This document shows positions 1-6,045 of a stretch of 6,045 bases of DNA, one piece after another. The translations under genes were made by a program, and so were the position numbers. Positions within the stretch are counted from its first letter, which is position 1, and each line of letters opens with the position of its first letter. Source of the stretch: an uncultured Acholeplasmataceae bacterium (GTDB lineage: Bacteria > Bacillota_I > Bacilli_A > Acholeplasmatales > Acholeplasmataceae); assembly GCA_946577115.1 (NCBI GenBank), contig CAMOAP010000035.1, forward strand, positions 1 to 6,045, read 5' to 3'. Under the pieces are notes generated by a model, which was not told where the DNA came from, searched no databases, and saw nothing but the letters and a program-made list of their open reading frames with translations.

Positions 1-687
1 ATTGCTTTAAAAACAATTTTGCTTTTATGTGTTACAGCAATCACTTCAATGTTTTTTTATCCAATTCTAAAACCTGTGATATTAAAAAATCTAAATATTC
101 ATTCAATTTATTTTTCCATGATTGCGCTAGGTTTTATAAATTATGGTATTTATTATTCAGGATTAAAACAAGTTGAAATTTCTAAAACTTGTGGATTAAT
201 TTATTCTTTTATAGAAGGGATAATCTTATCAATTATTTTTGTTGTTCTAAATTTAGTTTATACCAATTTAGTTGAAATGGCCTTTATGGCTATTTTTTCA
301 ACCTTTATCTTGTTTGTTTTGATGTCCCATGCTTATTATAAAGGATTTATAAAAGTAACAAATAGATTTAGACAAATTATGTTATATTGCTCTTTTACTT
401 TGATAGTTTCTTATATATTTCGTTTAGTGTTGTCTTTATGTGGCATTTGGACAATTGAAAATATGATTTACAATAGTTTTTTAACCCTTCCTATTAGTTT
501 AATTATGTTAGGATTTTTATCTATGTTTTTATTACTTCATTTTGATTACACCGAACAAATGATTAAACAAGGAATGCCTAAAAAATATGAATGGCAAGTT
601 TCTTTGGCTTTTTCAACAACTTTAATTGAAATTTTTTTAAGAATAATGTTAATTTTGTTAAGGTTATTTGGTAAAGAAAGAAAATAA
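1..687 (+). CDS. Bax inhibitor-1/YccA-family membrane protein, 5' end missing
   Basis: The reading frame is open from base 1 to the TAA at 685-687 (228 codons), so the true start lies upstream of the window. About seven hydrophobic segments fill the protein. The C-terminal part, with HFDYTEQMIKQGMPKKYEW followed by a hydrophobic stretch ending in LLRLFGK, matches the pattern of the bacterial Bax1-I/YccA-like family: an aspartate-containing last loop, a G-x-P-K-x-x-E-W motif, then a final helix ending in LRLL. The segment SFIEGIILS in the third helix fits the family's EG-x-x-x-G/S element, and the opening IALKTILLL resembles the family's first helix, so probably only some tens of residues are missing. 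Family members are integral membrane proteins, some linked to proton-sensitive calcium leak and to quality control by membrane proteases; the role here is unknown. A TTG at position 19 could be called as a start but has no ribosome binding site and would remove part of the first helix. The gene ends just before a terminator and converges on rsmG. Confidence 0.8.
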   Translation: MALKTILLLCVTAITSMFFYPILKPVILKNLNIHSIYFSMIALGFINYGIYYSGLKQVEISKTCGLIYSFIEGIILSIIFVVLNLVYTNLVEMAFMAIFSTFILFVLMSHAYYKGFIKVTNRFRQIMLYCSFTLIVSYIFRLVLSLCGIWTIENMIYNSFLTLPISLIMLGFLSMFLLLHFDYTEQMIKQGMPKKYEWQVSLAFSTTLIEIFLRIMLILLRLFGKERK

Positions 688-719
688 AAAAGATCACAAA
701 TATTTGTGATCTTTTTTTT
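686..719. terminator. Bidirectional Rho-independent terminator
   Basis: A 9-bp perfect stem (AGATCACAA at 691-699 with TTGTGATCT at 704-712) closes a four-base ATAT loop. It is preceded by an A-run (686-691) and followed by eight T residues (712-719), so it can act on both strands. It lies between the convergent Bax inhibitor-type gene, whose stop codon it touches, and rsmG, whose stop is 16 bases away. Confidence 0.93.
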
Positions 720-734
720 ATTATATTACTTTTT

Positions 735-1373
735 TTATTCAGTTTGGAATAATAAATTATTTCTTGTTCCTAATTGCATTGGTAATTCCAATTTTTTTGC
801 ACTAACTAATTTCACCTTTATCTGTTTAATTATCTTTTTGCTAGCTTCTAATTCTGTTTGAACGTTTTTGCCTTTCATAGCAATAAAATAACCCCTTTTT
901 TTTACTAAAGGAACGCACCATTTTAAGATAAGTTCTAATCTAGCCAAAGCGCGAGCAACAACACAATCATAACTGCCATTTTTGGCTATGCTATGTTGTT
1001 CTACTCTTTTGTGAAAAAAACAAATATTATCTAATTCCAAATGGTTTGCTAATTGTTTCAAGAAATTAATTTTTTTTAAAGATGATTCGATAATTACAAT
1101 TTTTAAATGAGGATAAAGAATTTTTAAAGGAAAGCTAGGAAAGCCAGCGCCCGAACCAACATCACAAAGATTAGTTACATTATTAAAGTCAAATATTTCT
1201 TTTAAAATTAAAGAATCATAAAAATGTTTATAGCAAACATCAGATAAAGATATCAAAGAAGTAAGGTTCATTTTTTGATTTTCTTGTTTTAAAAATTCAT
1301 AGTAAAAAACAAACTTGTTTAATTGCTTTTCGTTGAGTGCAAATTTTTCTTTTAATGATTCAAAGTAAAGCAT
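735..1373 (-). CDS. rsmG: 16S rRNA (guanine527-N7)-methyltransferase RsmG
   Basis: RsmG (GidB) transfers a methyl group from S-adenosylmethionine to N7 of G527 in the 530 loop of 16S rRNA. The 212-residue product has the usual family length and landmarks: an N-terminal helical part with N-L-T-S (36-39) and the HFYDSL element (50-55); SAM motif [10 protein letters not shown] at 71-79; the acidic strand end IIESSLKK (94-101); Arg123 in HKRVEQ; the VARAL motif around Arg141; and AMKGK near the C-terminus. The usual GFPG is GFPS here (Ser80), a mild deviation. The ATG at 1371-1373 lies inside the end of mnmG, giving a 14-base overlap that suggests translational coupling; only a weak GGA sits about 8 bases upstream. 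The gene is last in its cluster and ends before the shared terminator. Trp is encoded by TGG. Confidence 0.95.
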   Translation of the reverse strand: MLYFESLKEKFALNEKQLNKFVFYYEFLKQENQKMNLTSLISLSDVCYKHFYDSLILKEIFDFNNVTNLCDVGSGAGFPSFPLKILYPHLKIVIIESSLKKINFLKQLANHLELDNICFFHKRVEQHSIAKNGSYDCVVARALARLELILKWCVPLVKKRGYFIAMKGKNVQTELEASKKIIKQIKVKLVSAKKLELPMQLGTRNNLLFQTE

Positions 1374-3216
1374 GATATTTTTCCAAATAAACTAATAAAA
1401 TCGAAATATCAACTTGATTGACTCCTAATATTCTTGTGGCTTGACCTAAAGTTTGAGGTTTAATTAAATTAAGTTTTTCTTGAGCTTCCTTTGATAAATT
1501 TTTAATATCTGAGTAATTGATTTTGCTAGGAATTTTTTTTTGTTCTAATCTTACTAATTTTTGAGCTTCTTTTTGGGCTTTAGCAATATAGCCTTCGTAC
1601 TTAATTTGTATTTCTACTTGTTCATAAATTGTTTTATCTGCTTTTTCTTGTAAAAAATGTTGTAAAGTGCAAAAATTTAATTCTGGTCTTTTTAGTAGTT
1701 GTGCTAATGTGGTTTTTTCTCCCAGACTAGCTGAGTTTTGTTGCTTTAAATAAGATAGATTATTTGAATTGACTGAAATTTCATAATTTTTACTTTTTTC
1801 GAATAAAAGGTTGATTTTGGCCTTTTTTTGTTGAAAATTGTTATAATCTTTTTTATCAATTAAACCTAGTTGATATCCGTAATCTTTGAGGCGTAAATCT
1901 GCGTTGTCGTGTCTTAATAACAAACGAAATTCCGCGCGCGATGTCAAAAGACGATACGGTTCTTTTGCGCCCTTAGTAATTAAATCATCGATCAAAACAC
2001 CAATATAGGCTTCATTTCTTTTTAACACAAAAGGAGGTTTATTTTGGAGCTTTAAAGAGGCATTAATTCCTGCCATAAGCCCTTGACAAGCAGCTTCTTC
2101 ATAACCGCTGGTGCCGTTCATTTGGCCTGCTAAAAAGAGATTTTGGATTTTTTTAGTCTCTAAACTTTGTTTGAGTTGGTTGGGATTAAAAGCATCGTAT
2201 TCGATAGCATAAGCATATTTAGTGATTTGGGCTTTTTGTAATCCTGGAATAGTTTTAAGGATTTCGTGTTGAACGTGCTTAGGCATACTGGTGGAAAGTC
2301 CTTGTAGATACATTTCATTCAAAGATAGGCTTTCTGGTTCAATAAAAATTTGATGACTGTTTTTATCGCAAAATCTTACCACTTTATCTTCAATAGAAGG
2401 GCAATAACGAGGACCTGTGCCTTCAACATAACCACCATACATTGCTGATTGGTTTAAATGTTTTTGGATAACTTGGTGGGTAATTGGGTTTGTGTGGGTT
2501 AAAAAACATGGTTCTTGGGGCCTTTTCGTTTTTTGGGGCGTGAAAAAACTAAATTTGTGTTCTAAATTATCTCCCATTTGTATTTTGGTTTGACTATAAT
2601 CAATACTGTCTTTTTTAACTCTTGGTGGTGTTCCTGTTTTTAAACGAATAACTTCAAATCCTATTTCTTTTAATTGAGTGCTGATGCCGTAAGTTGTAGT
2701 AACGCCATTAGGTCCTAAGGCTTTTTGGGTATCTCCAATTAAAATTTTGCTTGCTAAATAAGTTCCTGTAGTGATAATGACCGTTTTGGCATTAATTTTT
2801 GTTCCATCCATAAGACAGACTCCTTGAACTTGGTTTTTTTCGATGATTAGATTGTTTACAAGTCCTTCCAATATAGTTAAATTGATTTTTTTTTGTAATA
2901 TTTCTAAAATAATTTGAGGATATGCTAATTTATCAATTTGGGCTCTTAAAGCTCTTACTGCAGGACCTTTGGAAGAGTTAAGCATTTTGATCTGAATTTG
3001 TGCAAGATCTGCAGCTTTTGCCATAATACCACCTAAAGCATCTATTTCACGCACTACAACACCTTTGGCAGGACCTCCGATAGAAGGATTGCAAGGTAAT
3101 GAAGAAACTTGTTTTAAGGAGCCTGTAATTAGTAAAGTATTATGTTTTTTTGCTAATATTAAAGCAGCTTCAACACCTGCATGTCCTGCTCCAATAACAA
3201 TGCTATCGTAGATCAT
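1360..3216 (-). CDS. mnmG: tRNA uridine-5-carboxymethylaminomethyl modification enzyme MnmG (GidA)
   Basis: MnmG is the FAD- and NADH-using partner of the GTPase MnmE; together they install the (carboxymethyl)aminomethyl group on C5 of the wobble uridine of tRNAs reading two-family-box codons. The 618-residue protein is full length. It shows the FAD-binding [10 protein letters not shown] (9-18), the family signature [13 protein letters not shown] (40-52) with Cys42, KTGTPPR (193-199), [11 protein letters not shown] with Cys272, [18 protein letters not shown] in the second nucleotide-binding region, and [16 protein letters not shown]. Cys42 and Cys272 match the two catalytically important cysteines of the E. 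coli enzyme (Cys47/Cys277). The C-terminal helical domain that contacts MnmE and tRNA is present, ending in a [11 protein letters not shown] element. The start is fixed by a strong Shine-Dalgarno. The stop is TGA (1360-1362), in frame at the expected end, which supports the standard code. MnmE is not encoded in this window. Confidence 0.97.
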   Translation of the reverse strand: MIYDSIVIGAGHAGVEAALILAKKHNTLLITGSLKQVSSLPCNPSIGGPAKGVVVREIDALGGIMAKAADLAQIQIKMLNSSKGPAVRALRAQIDKLAYPQIILEILQKKINLTILEGLVNNLIIEKNQVQGVCLMDGTKINAKTVIITTGTYLASKILIGDTQKALGPNGVTTTYGISTQLKEIGFEVIRLKTGTPPRVKKDSIDYSQTKIQMGDNLEHKFSFFTPQKTKRPQEPCFLTHTNPITHQVIQKHLNQSAMYGGYVEGTGPRYCPSIEDKVVRFCDKNSHQIFIEPESLSLNEMYLQGLSTSMPKHVQHEILKTIPGLQKAQITKYAYAIEYDAFNPNQLKQSLETKKIQNLFLAGQMNGTSGYEEAACQGLMAGINASLKLQNKPPFVLKRNEAYIGVLIDDLITKGAKEPYRLLTSRAEFRLLLRHDNADLRLKDYGYQLGLIDKKDYNNFQQKKAKINLLFEKSKNYEISVNSNNLSYLKQQNSASLGEKTTLAQLLKRPELNFCTLQHFLQEKADKTIYEQVEIQIKYEGYIAKAQKEAQKLVRLEQKKIPSKINYSDIKNLSKEAQEKLNLIKPQTLGQATRILGVNQVDISILLVYLEKYHALL

Positions 3217-3218
3217 TT

Positions 3219-3230
3219 GATCACCTTTCT
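3219..3230 (-). promoter_or_regulatory. Ribosome binding site of mnmG
   Basis: On the minus strand the sequence AGAAAGGTGATC precedes the mnmG ATG, with AGGTGA ending 4 bases before it. AAGGTGATC is complementary to the usual bacterial 16S rRNA 3' end, and it fixes the start at 3216. It lies in the 56-base gap after the upstream membrane-protein gene, so mnmG has its own efficient initiation site even if cotranscribed. Confidence 0.85.
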
Positions 3231-3272
3231 TGATTATTTTTCGGGTTTTATAATTGTTTATTTATCATTTGT

Positions 3273-3968
3273 TTAATGTAATTCGTTTATTTCATCTATT
3301 GTGTTGTCTTTGCTTTCGGGATTGTCTTCATTGTGGTTTTGATCATATTGGAGCTCAATAAAAGTAGGATTGAATTTTTTTTGTTTTTCTTTTAATGATT
3401 CGTAAAGTTCTGTTCCTAATGTTTGTTTTATTTTTTCTAATGTTTCTTGTAATTTTTGATCTCTAAAGATGTGTATTTTTTTTTGTTGGTTTTTCATCCA
3501 ATAATTCATAGAAAAACAAGAAGATATTAATACAACAAAAGCGGGAATCCTTACCCAACTTGAAAAATGTCCGTTAAGTAAAAAAGCATTTAATAAAACA
3601 GGTACTAAAACTACCACAAATAATAATTTTATTGTTTTGATTAAAGTAGCTTCTTTTTGGAAAATCTGCCATATAAAATCTAACCACATATCGTTTATAT
3701 CTTTTTGATAAAAAGCTCCAAATTCTTCGTAATATTTTTTTTCAATAAAAAGGCGGCACACTCCTTTATCAGCAGTCCAAACAGCAAATTGGCGTGATTG
3801 AAAAAGAGTACTATAATATTTACTTTGATCTAAATAATAAAATTCTACTTTGATTTCTTTGCCCCTTAATTTTGTTTCTTGCGTTAAAAACGGATCTCCT
3901 TGTAAAGATTTGTAAATATTAGTTAATAATTTAAAATCTTTTTCTTTTTGAAAAAATGAAAAATTCAT
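3273..3968 (-). CDS. Uncharacterised two-helix membrane protein upstream of mnmG
   Basis: I do not recognise this 231-residue protein. It has a polar N-terminal half rich in Tyr, Phe and Lys (1-110), with no obvious signal peptide. Two hydrophobic helices follow, at about 112-132 and 139-157, separated by a short loop (NGHFSSWVR). A basic/amphipathic segment (about 158-200, rich in Lys, Gln and Glu) could form a coiled coil, and the C-terminal tail is acidic and Asn-rich. The hairpin of two helices would leave both termini on the same side, probably the cytoplasm. The ORF is real by three signs: AAAAGGAG lies 7 bases before the ATG, the length is well above chance for this composition, and it runs in the same direction as mnmG 56 bases downstream with no terminator between. 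Trp codons are TGG. It is likely the first gene of an operon with mnmG and rsmG. A lineage-restricted Acholeplasmataceae protein is the simplest guess. Confidence 0.8.
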   Translation of the reverse strand: MNFSFFQKEKDFKLLTNIYKSLQGDPFLTQETKLRGKEIKVEFYYLDQSKYYSTLFQSRQFAVWTADKGVCRLFIEKKYYEEFGAFYQKDINDMWLDFIWQIFQKEATLIKTIKLLFVVVLVPVLLNAFLLNGHFSSWVRIPAFVVLISSCFSMNYWMKNQQKKIHIFRDQKLQETLEKIKQTLGTELYESLKEKQKKFNPTFIELQYDQNHNEDNPESKDNTIDEINELH

Positions 3969-3975
3969 ATGCTTG

Positions 3976-3983
3976 CTCCTTTT
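3976..3983 (-). promoter_or_regulatory. Ribosome binding site of the 231-residue membrane protein
   Basis: AAAAGGAG on the minus strand lies 7 bases upstream of the ATG at 3966-3968. It is a near-ideal Shine-Dalgarno and supports both the reality and the start of an otherwise unrecognised gene. Confidence 0.8.
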
Positions 3984-4090
3984 CTTTTATTTTTTAGTTG
4001 TTACATTGTTGTTTTTCGAAAATTTTTTTTTTGCAAAAATTTATTTTTTTGTTTTTTTAATTTTATTTATTGAATTGTTTTTTTTGGTCA

Positions 4091-4120
4091 TTATAAAAAA
4101 TAATCTTTTCAAACCTTATC
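4091..4120 (-). terminator. 3' end and intrinsic terminator of the SRP RNA gene
   Basis: The 3' arm of the SRP RNA closing stem (GAUAAGGUUUGAAAAG on the minus strand, 4105-4120) is followed by AUUAUUUUUUAUAA (4091-4104), including a run of six U. The long closing stem plus the U-tract has the form of a Rho-independent terminator, so the RNA's own rod structure probably ends transcription. A TATAAT (4090-4095, minus strand) overlaps this tract. Confidence 0.7.
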
Positions 4121-4208
4121 TTCCACACAATAAAAATAACTTATGGCTGCTTCAATCAAGACCTGACCAAATTCGTCTCTTATTGTTGAATGATAAGGTT
4201 TGAAAAGA
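4105..4208 (-). ncRNA. ffs: Signal recognition particle RNA, bacterial small type (4.5S RNA)
   Basis: Read on the minus strand, 4153-4169 contains GGTCAGGTC and GAAGCAGCC on either side of a short loop. These are the hallmark strands of SRP RNA domain IV (E. coli has GGTCAGGTCC and GGAAGCAGCC), which bind the Ffh M domain. The two flanks fold into a rod: the outermost stem is 16 bp perfect (CTTTTCAAACCTTATC with 4105-4120), plus one extra A-U pair. Inside it are UUC/GAA and ACAAUAA/UUAUUGU helices separated by a bulge, then the asymmetric loop and GGU/GCC. The length of about 104 bases suits the Alu-less small bacterial form (E. coli 114). With Ffh and FtsY, the RNA directs nascent membrane proteins to the translocon. 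The apical loop is UUGAUU rather than the common C-GGAA-G. A U-tract follows the closing stem. The exact ends are inferred from the stem. Confidence 0.92.
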
Positions 4209-4362
4209 CTACCTTAGTTTTGTTGGATAAAAATACTTGGCTTTCGTGAATGTTTTTTTGTGAATTTTTAATTATTGTTAATGATTTTTTGCTTGAAAAT
4301 ATTTTTTAAAAATTTTGTATTTTTGGTTTTAAATTATTTATAAATTAAAAATCAACATTACT

Positions 4363-4392
4363 ATTATATACTTTTTTTATGTATTTGTTCAA
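4363..4392 (-). promoter_or_regulatory. Candidate minus-strand promoter upstream of SRP RNA
   Basis: On the minus strand, TTGAAC (4387-4392) and a perfect TATAAT (4363-4368) are spaced by 18 bases, a good sigma-70-type match pointing toward the SRP RNA gene. Transcription would begin near 4356, leaving about 150 bases of leader before the mature RNA. That is long, so either the precursor is processed or a closer, weaker promoter is used. In DNA this A+T-rich, a chance match is possible. Confidence 0.45.
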
Positions 4393-4488
4393 ACTTTTTT
4401 TATTTAATAGATATTTCCATAACTTTGGATCGTTTTTTCTTTTGGAATTTAAATAAAGAAACCATCTTCACTACTTTAATAGTTTTTT

Positions 4489-4518
4489 TTGTCCAAAATA
4501 ATGATTTTATAGTATAAT
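4489..4518 (+). promoter_or_regulatory. Promoter of tRNA-Arg
   Basis: TTGTCC (4489-4494, four of six matches to TTGACA) and a perfect TATAAT (4513-4518) are 18 bases apart. The expected start near 4525 lies about 9 bases before the first base of the tRNA, a typical short pre-tRNA leader. Confidence 0.75.
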
Positions 4519-4533
4519 ATTTGTTGTATGTTT

Positions 4534-4610
<77 letters not shown>

Positions 4611-4680
4611 GTTTTTATCTTTTATTTTTTTGCATAATTTCCTTTAATTTATTAATTTTTATTACTTAGGCATTTATATT

Positions 4681-4779
4681 TATTTTTAATATTTATTTTT
4701 TTGTCCCCAAATATTTTCATACATTTTTATTTTATGTATATTATTTGTTTTTCCAATTCAAAAATAAATATTAAAAATA
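4681..4779. repeat. Long A/T-only inverted repeat with nested inner stems
   Basis: The arms at 4681-4700 and 4760-4779 are perfect 20-base reverse complements made only of A and T, 59 bases apart. Inside, CAAATA (4708-4713) pairs with TATTTG (4742-4747), and ATACAT (4719-4724) pairs with ATGTAT (4734-4739), so the whole 99 bases can fold as one nested rod. No T-run follows on either strand in a position typical of a terminator. Function is unknown. Confidence 0.6.
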
Positions 4780-4903
4780 TTTAAAAAAACAAATCTCAAT
4801 AATTATCCTTTTTTATTTTTGTTTTATTTTTTATTTTTTGTATTTTTTATATCAACTTTAACACATCTCAAATCTAAAAAACACTCTAAAAAAGAAAAAA
4901 AGA

Positions 4904-4910
4904 AAAAGGA
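4904..4910 (+). promoter_or_regulatory. Ribosome binding site of rmuC
   Basis: AAAAGGA lies 12 bases before the ATG at 4923, a longer gap than at the other genes here. No better-placed start exists nearby in frame, because the transmembrane helix begins almost at once, so this start is preferred. Confidence 0.55.
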
Positions 4911-4922
4911 ATAATAAAATAA

Positions 4923-6008
4923 ATGCCTCAAGATCAAATTATTATTTTATTAATTTTAATTTTATCCGTTATTTTGATTTTTATTTTGGTTGGTGCAACT
5001 TTCATTATTTATTTTTTGATTGCCAAATCGAAAAAACAGCAATTCAATATCCAAGATTTTGTTAAACAAGCTTTTTTAGAGTCAGAATCTAGGGTTATTT
5101 GTCGTTTGGATGACAAAATTAACAATTTAAATCATCAAAGTCAAGATAGTTTAACCAAAGAAATTAAAGATACTCGCCAACATTTAACAAGTAATCTAGA
5201 AAATTCTTTAAAAATTTTAAGAGAACAAAATGCAAGTGGTTTTCAAGAAGTACAAAATATTCATAAACTATTGTGTCAAAACGACAAAACAGGACAAGCC
5301 GGAGAATTTTTATTGGCACGTGTTTTGGAAAATGTTTCTCATTTTAAAGATAAATTAGTTTTTGAAAAACAATATTTAATGAAAAAAACAAATAATAACG
5401 GTAACCGTCTTAAAGTTGATGTGATGTGTAAAGGATATGGTAAATTTGTTCAAATTCCTATTGATTCGAAGTTCCCTACCACAGATTTTCTAGCATATAT
5501 TAACGCTACTTCCAACCAAACAGAATTAAAGAATCGCTTTTTATTTCACGTTAAAGAAAGAATTAAAGAAGTTCAAAAATACGTTAGTAAAGAAGATAAC
5601 TGCCCTTATGCCATTATGTTTCTGCCTTCTGAAAGTATTTTTGCCCAAATTAATTGCGATCCTGAAATAATATCATATGCTTTTAAACGTAATGTTATCA
5701 TTACAAGCCCTTCGATTTTGCTTGCTATTCTTAATTCAGTTGATTATTATTTTCAAATTTTTGAAAGTGTTCAAAACAACGAAGAAAAACTTGAATGCAT
5801 TGAAAATGTGCTAAAATCGATGAAAAATTTTGATAAAATTTTTATTTATGATTTGAAATTGGCTTTAGAAAAAGTTCTCCAAGTAATTGAAGATATTCAA
5901 AAAAAAGAAAAAACCTTAGAGCAACGTTATCAAAAATTATTAGAATTGCGAAAAAAAGAAAATAAAAATGCCAAAAACAACACTAAAAACGAAAAGATAG
6001 ATTTTTAA
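4923..6008 (+). CDS. rmuC: RmuC-family protein, membrane-anchored
   Basis: RmuC-family proteins are presumed nucleases of the PD-(D/E)xK type, linked genetically in E. coli to limiting inversion recombination at short inverted repeats; no biochemical role is firmly established. This 361-residue copy has an N-terminal transmembrane helix (about 6-33), a coiled-coil-prone linker (about 40-120) and the RmuC domain from about 121 to 275. Recognisable motifs are GQAGEFLLARVLE (124-136), LKVDV (163-167), IPIDSKFP (178-185), YAIMFLPSESIF (229-240) and ITSPSILLAIL (260-270). Glu128, Asp166 and the Asp181-Ser-Lys183 triplet fit the nuclease-fold catalytic pattern. A second coiled coil (about 320-350) ends in a Lys/Asn-rich tail. 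The protein is shorter than E. coli RmuC, mainly through its compact N-terminal coiled coil. Stop is TAA. It appears monocistronic within the window, with no hairpin terminator in the 37 bases that follow. Confidence 0.88.
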   Translation: MPQDQIIILLILILSVILIFILVGATFIIYFLIAKSKKQQFNIQDFVKQAFLESESRVICRLDDKINNLNHQSQDSLTKEIKDTRQHLTSNLENSLKILREQNASGFQEVQNIHKLLCQNDKTGQAGEFLLARVLENVSHFKDKLVFEKQYLMKKTNNNGNRLKVDVMCKGYGKFVQIPIDSKFPTTDFLAYINATSNQTELKNRFLFHVKERIKEVQKYVSKEDNCPYAIMFLPSESIFAQINCDPEIISYAFKRNVIITSPSILLAILNSVDYYFQIFESVQNNEEKLECIENVLKSMKNFDKIFIYDLKLALEKVLQVIEDIQKKEKTLEQRYQKLLELRKKENKNAKNNTKNEKIDF

Positions 6009-6045
6009 ATCATTTTTTAACCCCTTTTTAATATTATTTTGCAAA

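Larger units (their letters stand above)
4209..4533. other. A+T-rich spacer between divergent SRP RNA and tRNA-Arg genes
   Basis: These 325 bases separate the minus-strand SRP RNA from the plus-strand tRNA. They hold promoter-like elements for both directions, listed separately, and no ORF with a ribosome binding site. No further hairpin or conserved RNA motif was recognised. The sequence is mostly T-rich runs on the + strand. Confidence 0.6.
4611..4922. other. A+T-rich spacer between tRNA-Arg and rmuC
   Basis: No ORF with a ribosome binding site or recognised RNA gene is visible in these 312 bases. The first 20 bases are T-rich and could help end the tRNA transcript. A long inverted repeat (4681-4779) occupies the middle. 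I found no well-spaced -35/-10 pair for rmuC; TATATC at 4848-4853 is the nearest -10-like hexamer but lacks a -35. The last 50 bases are A-rich and end in the rmuC ribosome binding site. Confidence 0.6.

Noticed and set aside
1344..3401. An 18-base exact repeat (TTTTTCTTTTAATGATTC) at 1344-1361 and 3384-3401
   Set aside because: Both copies encode the residues ESLKEK in helical segments of two different proteins. Shared codon choice in A+T-rich DNA explains the match; no flanking similarity is seen.
3973..4203. Plus-strand 76-codon ORF starting with TTG
   Set aside because: It has no ribosome binding site, its product is a low-complexity Phe/Leu run from poly-T DNA, and its 3' half lies antisense to the SRP RNA. 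It also overlaps the ribosome binding site region of the minus-strand membrane-protein gene.
4838..4866. Possible rmuC promoter using TTGTAT at 4838
   Set aside because: No acceptable -10 hexamer lies 15-19 bases downstream; TATATC at 4848 is too close.
6009..6045. Terminator after rmuC
   Set aside because: The remaining 37 bases are A/T-rich with a CCCC followed by five T, but no complementary arm forms a hairpin.

Overview
The window most likely comes from a wall-less bacterium of the Acholeplasmatales, best fit 'Candidatus Phytoplasma'. By eye the DNA is extremely A+T-rich, with long poly-A/T runs between genes. All tryptophans I checked are TGG, and mnmG ends at a TGA exactly where the family's C-terminus is expected. 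TGA is therefore a stop codon, which argues against Mycoplasma/Spiroplasma (genetic code 4). The genus is an inference from composition and gene content; Acholeplasma or another low-GC Firmicute relative is not excluded.

Layout, left to right: (1) the 3' part of a Bax inhibitor-1/YccA-type multi-pass membrane protein on the + strand, cut by the window edge; (2) a bidirectional hairpin terminator at 686-719; (3) a minus-strand cluster read from right to left: an unrecognised 231-residue two-helix membrane protein, mnmG (gidA) and rsmG (gidB), the last two overlapping by 14 bases; (4) a non-coding RNA block at about 4091-4610, containing a minus-strand bacterial small SRP RNA (4.5S, ffs) at 4105-4208 and a plus-strand tRNA-Arg(UCU) at 4534-4610 with its own promoter; (5) a 312-base A+T-rich spacer holding a 20-bp perfect inverted repeat; (6) a membrane-anchored RmuC-family protein at 4923-6008.

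Most of the content is core information processing: tRNA wobble modification (MnmG), 16S rRNA methylation (RsmG), membrane targeting (SRP RNA), decoding of AGA/AGG (tRNA-Arg) and DNA maintenance (RmuC). I see no mobile element, CRISPR array, toxin-antitoxin pair or defence system. The most interesting points are the SRP RNA, which has no protein-coding signature and has a UUGAUU apical loop in place of the usual C-GGAA-G, the nested A/T-only inverted repeat upstream of rmuC, and the orphan membrane protein at the head of the mnmG-rsmG cluster.
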